Made by a program: the position numbers and the translations under genes
Shown: one piece after another, positions 58,692 to 64,000 of the stretch
How the letters are laid out: each line of letters starts with the position of its first letter
Position numbering within the stretch: position 1 is the first letter of the stretch
Source of the DNA: Neurospora intermedia
Lineage: Eukaryota > Ascomycota > Sordariomycetes > Sordariales > Sordariaceae
NCBI GenBank assembly: GCA_037102815.1
Contig: BTPP01000006.1
Span: forward strand, 2,046,001 to 2,110,000
Direction: 5' to 3'
DNA length: 64,000 nt
Notes under the pieces: model-generated
The model's database searches: none
Seen by the model: only the letters and a program-made list of their open reading frames with translations
Told to the model about the DNA's origin: nothing

Positions 58692-61600
58692 CTACTCTCT
58701 ACTAACACCAACGACCTGCAAAACCGCCTCATTATAACCCCAATTTTCAAACTTACAGGCCATCCCCTTTTCCAACTTCAACAAGCCATGCACTCCAATA
58801 TTGAACTCGATACCCTCTGTGTCGTCCTCCACTGTTTTTATCTTGACTCGCAATTTGCCAGCTATAACAGTGCACATGCGAGTTTGACGCTGTTGTTTTC
58901 GGGAAGATGACGACGACGACGACACGTCTGATGTGGCAGGGAGTTCGTGAGAACCTCCAGCGGGGATTTTTATGACGTGGAGAGAGAAAGAAGAGGAGGA
59001 ACATATTTGGGTGGAGGAGGTGGAGGAATTTTGGTGAGTGGAGAGATTGTAAGAGGAGGAGAGCGCGAGGTCTTCGAGGCGAAGGGGTAATTAGCTTTAT
59101 ATAAGAAAAAAAAAAGGGGGAGGGATGGGGGAGAAGAACGGGAAGGTTGGTCAAAGCACTTACTGTCGGCAGGACCGTTTTCCCCGGGAATAGCTTTTTC
59201 TTCCCTTTCCCAATGCTCTACTTCCAGGGATTCTTGAATCGCGCTCGGTGTAGGATCTTGGCAAGGAGCGTGCTGCGTGCTGCGAATACGTTTTGAGCTT
59301 CGCACAGAGCTTACTTTGTCTTCCCGTGTAGTTGAAACGGCCTGAGAGGTTGCAGACGCCATATCCGTCGAAGCGAACGGCCGTTTCTGTGACTCGGAAG
59401 GCGTAGTTTCAACTAGTGACCTTAGACGCCCAGATCGTCGATAGCTAAAGCTGGTTGCATCTTGACGATAGAGGTGAACATCCTTATCCGCCTCATCGTC
59501 CACAAAAACATGCTTCCGCTTGACGATGGCTGCAGGTCGTTGTGGAGATATCATCCATTGTTGTATGTTTTCTTTAACTCTGCCGTCTTCCAAACGTTCC
59601 AGCGTAGAAGCCTTGAGACTGCACATTGTGGCCGACTTATTGAGTACACAGTTCATACAACACCAGCGATTGGTTGGCGATGTCACTAACTGTGTACTCG
59701 ACTCGGCTATCTCATGGGCAAGTTCCGGGCATATGCTGACACACTCGTAGAACGGACCATCTCCGCGGCGGCATGCTGTGCATTGTTTTACCAGTCTTTC
59801 CACTCCTGTTACTTGAATAACCAAAGCCACTCCTAGCGCTGAATGTTTCAGTTGCTTTGGGTCCAGTTTTTTGTTCATGATGTTTAAATCTCGAATTCGA
59901 GGGAGGGCCATGAGATGGTTGAAGCTCGGATGACTCGGCCTCGCGAGATCGCGGTCGACCATGCTGCATAAGTACTTCCAGAGTTCTTCTGAGTCCGTGG
60001 CAGGTTTCTCTGTGATGGATTTGTGCGTGGAACCCTTCATTTGACTTCTTTTTCTTTGCTCCTCTTCGATCTCTAGCTTCTTTAGAACGGGAAGGCATGC
60101 TTCGACGACTGGATCCTTATGAAGACTGACGAGGCGCTTTGATACCACACGAGGTGCCCCGTATTGGTGCGTGCCTACAATGGAGAACGTACCGTCCTTG
60201 TTATCGTTTAGGCTAACCGATGAATGCATTTTCGTCTGGCGTAGTTCAGTGTAAGCACCTTGCTTAAAGTATCGGAGAAGACATGCGCCATGGTCAACTT
60301 ACAAAATGTGATCCCAAACTCCAAGTGTTCTTGCAAACTACTCGACAAGAGCGAATAGGGCAGATCCATGGTCGCCCAGGCCAAGTCTTATCCAACTCAT
60401 ACCCTTCTGGGATCATGGCACCCCGTGTGTCCTTGAGGTTCCGATCCGCATCTGTCGACAAACAAAAAACGTGTTAATTCATAATCAGTGACATAATATA
60501 CCACGAAGATGACTTGCCCCACCAAAAAGTGTATTTCCGATCCTTGCTGGCCATAATGAGTTCCCCGTCAGAGTGAACCTCTGTGACCAGTTTCAATGGG
60601 GTCTCTCTCGGTCCTGGTCGTACAACTTTAATCTTTGTTGGGACAGAATAGGGTGTCGTATCTTTGACAGCTTTCGTATGCCCTTTTGTGGTTGACTCCA
60701 TATACAAGCTGAGGCTGAACCAAATAGGCTGGGTGCCAGATGGATCTTTGATTCTGATCTTTGGCGATTGGATAGGTTCAATGTCCAATGGCTCGCGTGA
60801 GACGACAGCCGAAGGTGTGTCGGTATAATCCTTATCATCCAGCTGAGCTTGAGATGGGCTGTGGAGTATGGTAAACGTCCCATCAAGGTTGTCGTTCAAG
60901 TGACAGCCACGATGGGTCTGGAAGCCTTGTTAACAGATGCCGTCCACGACTGGGTGAGTGGGCGTGGACTGACCAAGAAGTGACGGCCAAATTGATATCG
61001 GCTCTTCGTCAAGCACTGGCATGACCGGATTGGACAAAGCCACGGGCGCGTCGGATACTCATAGTACGGAGTCCATCCAGATGGAAGCAGGCCACCATAG
61101 AGTTGCTCAAGCTTCCCTGTCGCATCTATGATAGCCCTAGAGTTAGTGGCGCTGCCCCTTTACGGGCCTATAATGATAATAAGGGGGAAAAACAGAACAT
61201 ACTAGGCCACATGTTATAAGGACGATCTGGGTCGGCCATCGTCAAGATCTTTTTAGGTTTCGGTAAGGGAGAATCTCGAACGGCAACAATAGCCTGGCCA
61301 GATACAAGCTGATTGCTCTGTGACTGACGCCTCGGCATGTGCTCACTCAACTTATTTCCAGAAAGCCCGGAATTGAACTTGTAATGGTTCGCCACGGTAT
61401 GCGACGGCTCGAGCATTGGCGAGTCATCAAGACTCATGGCTTTCTTGCTAACAATGATTGGAGGTTGCTTGTGCAGCATTTTGGTATACTGACCCAAGAA
61501 TGTCAAAGTGCCATCCAGATTATCATTGTAACAAGCTCCTTTGTGTCCATGCTAGAAAGTTCAGGCAGGAAGTTAGCACATCAGCAGGTCTCTACATGTA

Positions 61601-63361
61601 GATTGGTAACCTAAGAAACAGCGAAGGTACATGAGACGGAGCGACGCACGCTGAAATGGTTACCCAGGGCCTTGATAGATGGATGCAATGTTCTGCAGGA
61701 TCGGACAGGACATATCCACGGGAAATCGCCATCATAGAATTGATAGCCGATGGGTATTAGTGCACCTTCTGTCTTGGTTATGTTACCGAACTGATCTGTT
61801 ACACATGTTAGCCGGCCTCATCTGAAACTTCAGTGGCATTGACAGAAACATTACCTTTGCAGACTTTGTACGGAGTATCATCAAGGGCCGAGTCTTTGGT
61901 ATGTTTAGTATAAGGGCAAGATGTATTCATAGCGGATACACGGTTATCAGGATGGTCCGCGTAAGCATCGTTGTCCCGGCCACCGTCGTCCTTCTCAGCA
62001 TTGTAAGTAACCCAACCGTCGTCGTCGTTGTTGTCATCATCGTCAACGTCATCGTCATTGCCATCGTCACCGTCATCGTCATCGTCATCGTCATCGTCAC
62101 TATCGACAACAATGAGCCCAGGAAGTTGATCGAGGGCACTGGCGGTGGTATTGGAGCTAAAGGACCGAGGATCAACACTCTCGACGTCAGACAGTTCCGA
62201 GTCTTCTGAAGCTCGGTCATCCCGTAATGTTTCTTGGGTATTCTCCGAAGGATTGGGGTCTTTCGATTTCTTGTGAAGCTGGTTCAAAGAGCTGGCAGAC
62301 CCGTAAATCTCAGAGTGGGTTAACTCGCTTCTCTGACGGGGGTCCATGGAAGTGAGAGGAGGGACTCCAGGGACGGGCTGAGACAGTTGGGATGATAATT
62401 CCAGGTGGTCCTTTCCAGACGATGGGCGTGGTTTAGATCCCGTGCTCGCTGTACCGTCCATTGCGCGGTTGGAGGGATGCTTGCTTACGCCCGGGGATGC
62501 AGAGTGGAAAGGCGTATAATAAGAGCCGTTACCCTTGAAATAGACGCTCGCAATGGTCGAACCTGATGCCTGTTGGGAGCGCGGGGCAACCGTACCCGAT
62601 GATGACGAAAGTTCTGATGGTTTCTTCTGCTGATGTGTCTTCTTCGAAGTCGCGGATAATAATCGATTAGGGAACTTGAAAGGGTTGGAAGCATCTGACA
62701 GCAAACTCGTCTTCTTGGTGTTGTTAAGGATTGGCCTGGGAAGCCCAACGTTATTTTCTTTCGCCGATTGACCCTGAAGAGTAGAAGTCCCTGGTAGTGA
62801 CTTGCGAGAAGGAGCCGAGGCGTCAGACTTACTAGACGAGACGGCGGTGTTCCTTGTCTCTAGCATGCCATGGAGCATCAAGTCGTCTTGTCGCGGAGAC
62901 GCCGCCGGAGCTGGTTGGGATTGTAGTGAAGATGGCTTTGCTAAGGGTTTTCCAGACGCTGCTGTGGTTTTGGTAGTTACGTTCTCAACCCCTCTTGAAT
63001 TTGTCCCTGATGCGGGCTGTGCATTATCAGATATGTTGGGGTGCTTCAAGCATGCTTGTAGTCTCTCAGTGTCGCCCTCCCCTGGGACAAGTTTAGTCTT
63101 ATGACCACCATATCCCTGGAGCTTCGGGTCGTGATCTTGGGCTTCGGACGTGGCTTGAGGGTTTTCGCAACCAGAGCTAGAGCTACCAATTTGCTCTTTG
63201 TTGTTCAAAGATGGCGATTCTTGATTCGTCGTTGTTGGGCATGATTCAATGCTCAGAGGTGCCTTTGAGAGCGGGCCGATATGGTCCTGCGAGGATGAGA
63301 AATCTTGACTCATCGTGTTGATTCCTCTCCAGCGGCTCCATTCGCTTAGTCCAGACGGCAA
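58692..63361 (-). CDS. Modular zinc-finger protein: three C2H2-like modules, DUF3716-like Cys domain, cupin-like C-terminus
   Basis: Eight exons (61855-63361, 61650-61795, 61203-61551, 60974-61125, 60518-60917, 60303-60451, 59164-60235, 58692-59071) give 1384 residues in frame. Residues 1-500 are Ser/Pro-rich, with an Asp run at about 418-448. Three modules follow (from about 503, 668 and 852), each with W(I/L)CP(V/I)RSC, then HF and a second His, then NDNxDGT. These look like C2H2-type fingers with spacing Cys-x4-Cys and His-x3/4-His. A Cys-rich domain at about 1053-1106 (CTACRRGDGPFYEC, later CCMNC and CS) resembles the fungal DUF3716 family. The last 100 residues (IPAGGSHELP, MCTVIAGKLRV, LLKLEKGMACKFENWG) look like a beta-barrel cupin, as in CENP-C, which is inference. 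The intron at 60452-60517 starts with GC. The start may instead be the Met at 63313. A nuclear role is likely; the target is unknown. Confidence 0.8.
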
Positions 63362-64000
63362 GTGTGTCCCAAGTGTCTGAAATTTACGCGCGCGAGGATG
63401 AGCATGAGATGGAAAAACACGACAAGATCAGAAGGGACGAGGGGAACAACAGAGCTACGCAAAGGTCCGGCGCGTTGTGGACGGCCAACAGTACTGTGAA
63501 AGAGAAAGTCGCGGCCTCCAGTCGAGTTGGATGAGGGCGGGGTACAGTAAACTGGCCGAGTGTTTCCTGCAGGAAGACGGGACCTTGACGCAGTGAGTGG
63601 TGCTCGAGCTCTCCACGGCAGGAGCTCCCGTCCGAAACAGGGCAACGCGTGTTCCCGTGCATTGTGGATTTCCCAGGGCAGCTTGCAAACCAAATCAACC
63701 CACCTTCTCTGAACGGAAAGAAAGGTGGGAGTGTAGAGGTATCTCCAAACATTAACCGCTGGGATCTCCCAAATAATGCTACCATTCAATTCAATAAATG
63801 GCTTGGAGTCCTAGCATCAACAAACAATATTGTGTCGCTAGGTAGGTAATGTACCGTACAAAAAGCACATTCAACAGACTTGGAAGGAGAGCAAGGGAGG
63901 TCAAAGGTCATTGTTCATGTTTCTACATTTCTTTGAGCCATGATGTTGCTGAGTGTCACAGTTGCCCTCTTCTCCATGTGTTAGCCTCCCCCCAAAATAT
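63362..64000. other. Upstream of the zinc-finger gene, to window end
   Basis: Minus-strand frames here (for example 63346-63789) are probably chance or leader sequence. I see no gene, repeat or RNA. Confidence 0.4.

Noticed and set aside
60474-61506. Two small independent genes at 60474-60899 and 61168-61506
   Set aside because: Both frames join in phase with their neighbours as exons of the single zinc-finger gene, and each begins in the middle of the repeated NDNxDGT module.
63346-63789. 147-codon minus-strand frame upstream of the zinc-finger gene
   Set aside because: It overlaps several other frames, resembles no protein and probably lies in the leader or promoter.

Overview
The window is nuclear DNA of a filamentous ascomycete, most likely Neurospora or a very close Sordariaceae relative. 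The evidence is short (about 54-250 nt) GT-AG introns with CTAAC/CTGAC-type branch points, moderately GC-rich coding sequence, long gaps between genes, and a gene set I recognise from Neurospora: tob55, asd-1, cyt-2, tor and a laccase whose protein ends in the ascomycete DSG(V) tail. I see 19 protein-coding genes on both strands, one of them cut by the left edge. I see no rRNA or tRNA gene, no CRISPR, no intact transposon and no virus-like element. Gene names come from memory of the families; no database search was possible.

Layout. At 0-3 kb lie the C-terminal part of the mitochondrial outer-membrane insertase Sam50/Tob55 and a convergent aldo-keto reductase of the yeast Ara2 type. From 5.9 to 19.3 kb is a stretch rich in secreted or nutrient-related genes: a stand-alone cellobiose-dehydrogenase-type cytochrome (AA8-like), an MFS transporter, a sugar porter, a family-4 rhamnogalacturonan lyase (asd-1) and a GH71 alpha-1,3-glucanase, with ribosomal protein S28 among them. 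From 20 to 31.7 kb are two mitochondrial genes (an ADCK2/Cqd1-type UbiB kinase and cytochrome c heme lyase), a near-perfect 82-bp inverted repeat, a Nop8-like nucleolar RRM protein and a large membrane protein of unknown role. From 33.8 to 41.5 kb are a laccase, a cyclin-D1-binding-protein-1-like protein, the beta subunit of ER glucosidase II and the replication factor Rtf2. From 43 to 51 kb is the TOR kinase. From 51.4 kb to the right edge lie a cysteine-rich GPI-anchored wall protein, a Gln-rich coiled-coil protein and an eight-exon gene with three zinc-finger modules.

Functional links are loose, as expected for a fungal chromosome. Five genes (AA8 cytochrome, sugar porter, pectin lyase, GH71, laccase) concern wall or plant polymers but are not evidently co-regulated. 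Three concern mitochondria.

The observations I rate highest are: the zinc-finger gene, built from three two-exon cassettes with identical intron positions and phases and containing a GC-AG intron; the 82-bp-arm foldback element before the Nop8-like gene; and a 201-nt TOR intron that is a multiple of three and reads open except for one stop just after the donor. Exon boundaries were derived by hand from splice consensus, frame continuity and family similarity, and all open without frame conflict. Hand-read coordinates may be off by a base in places.
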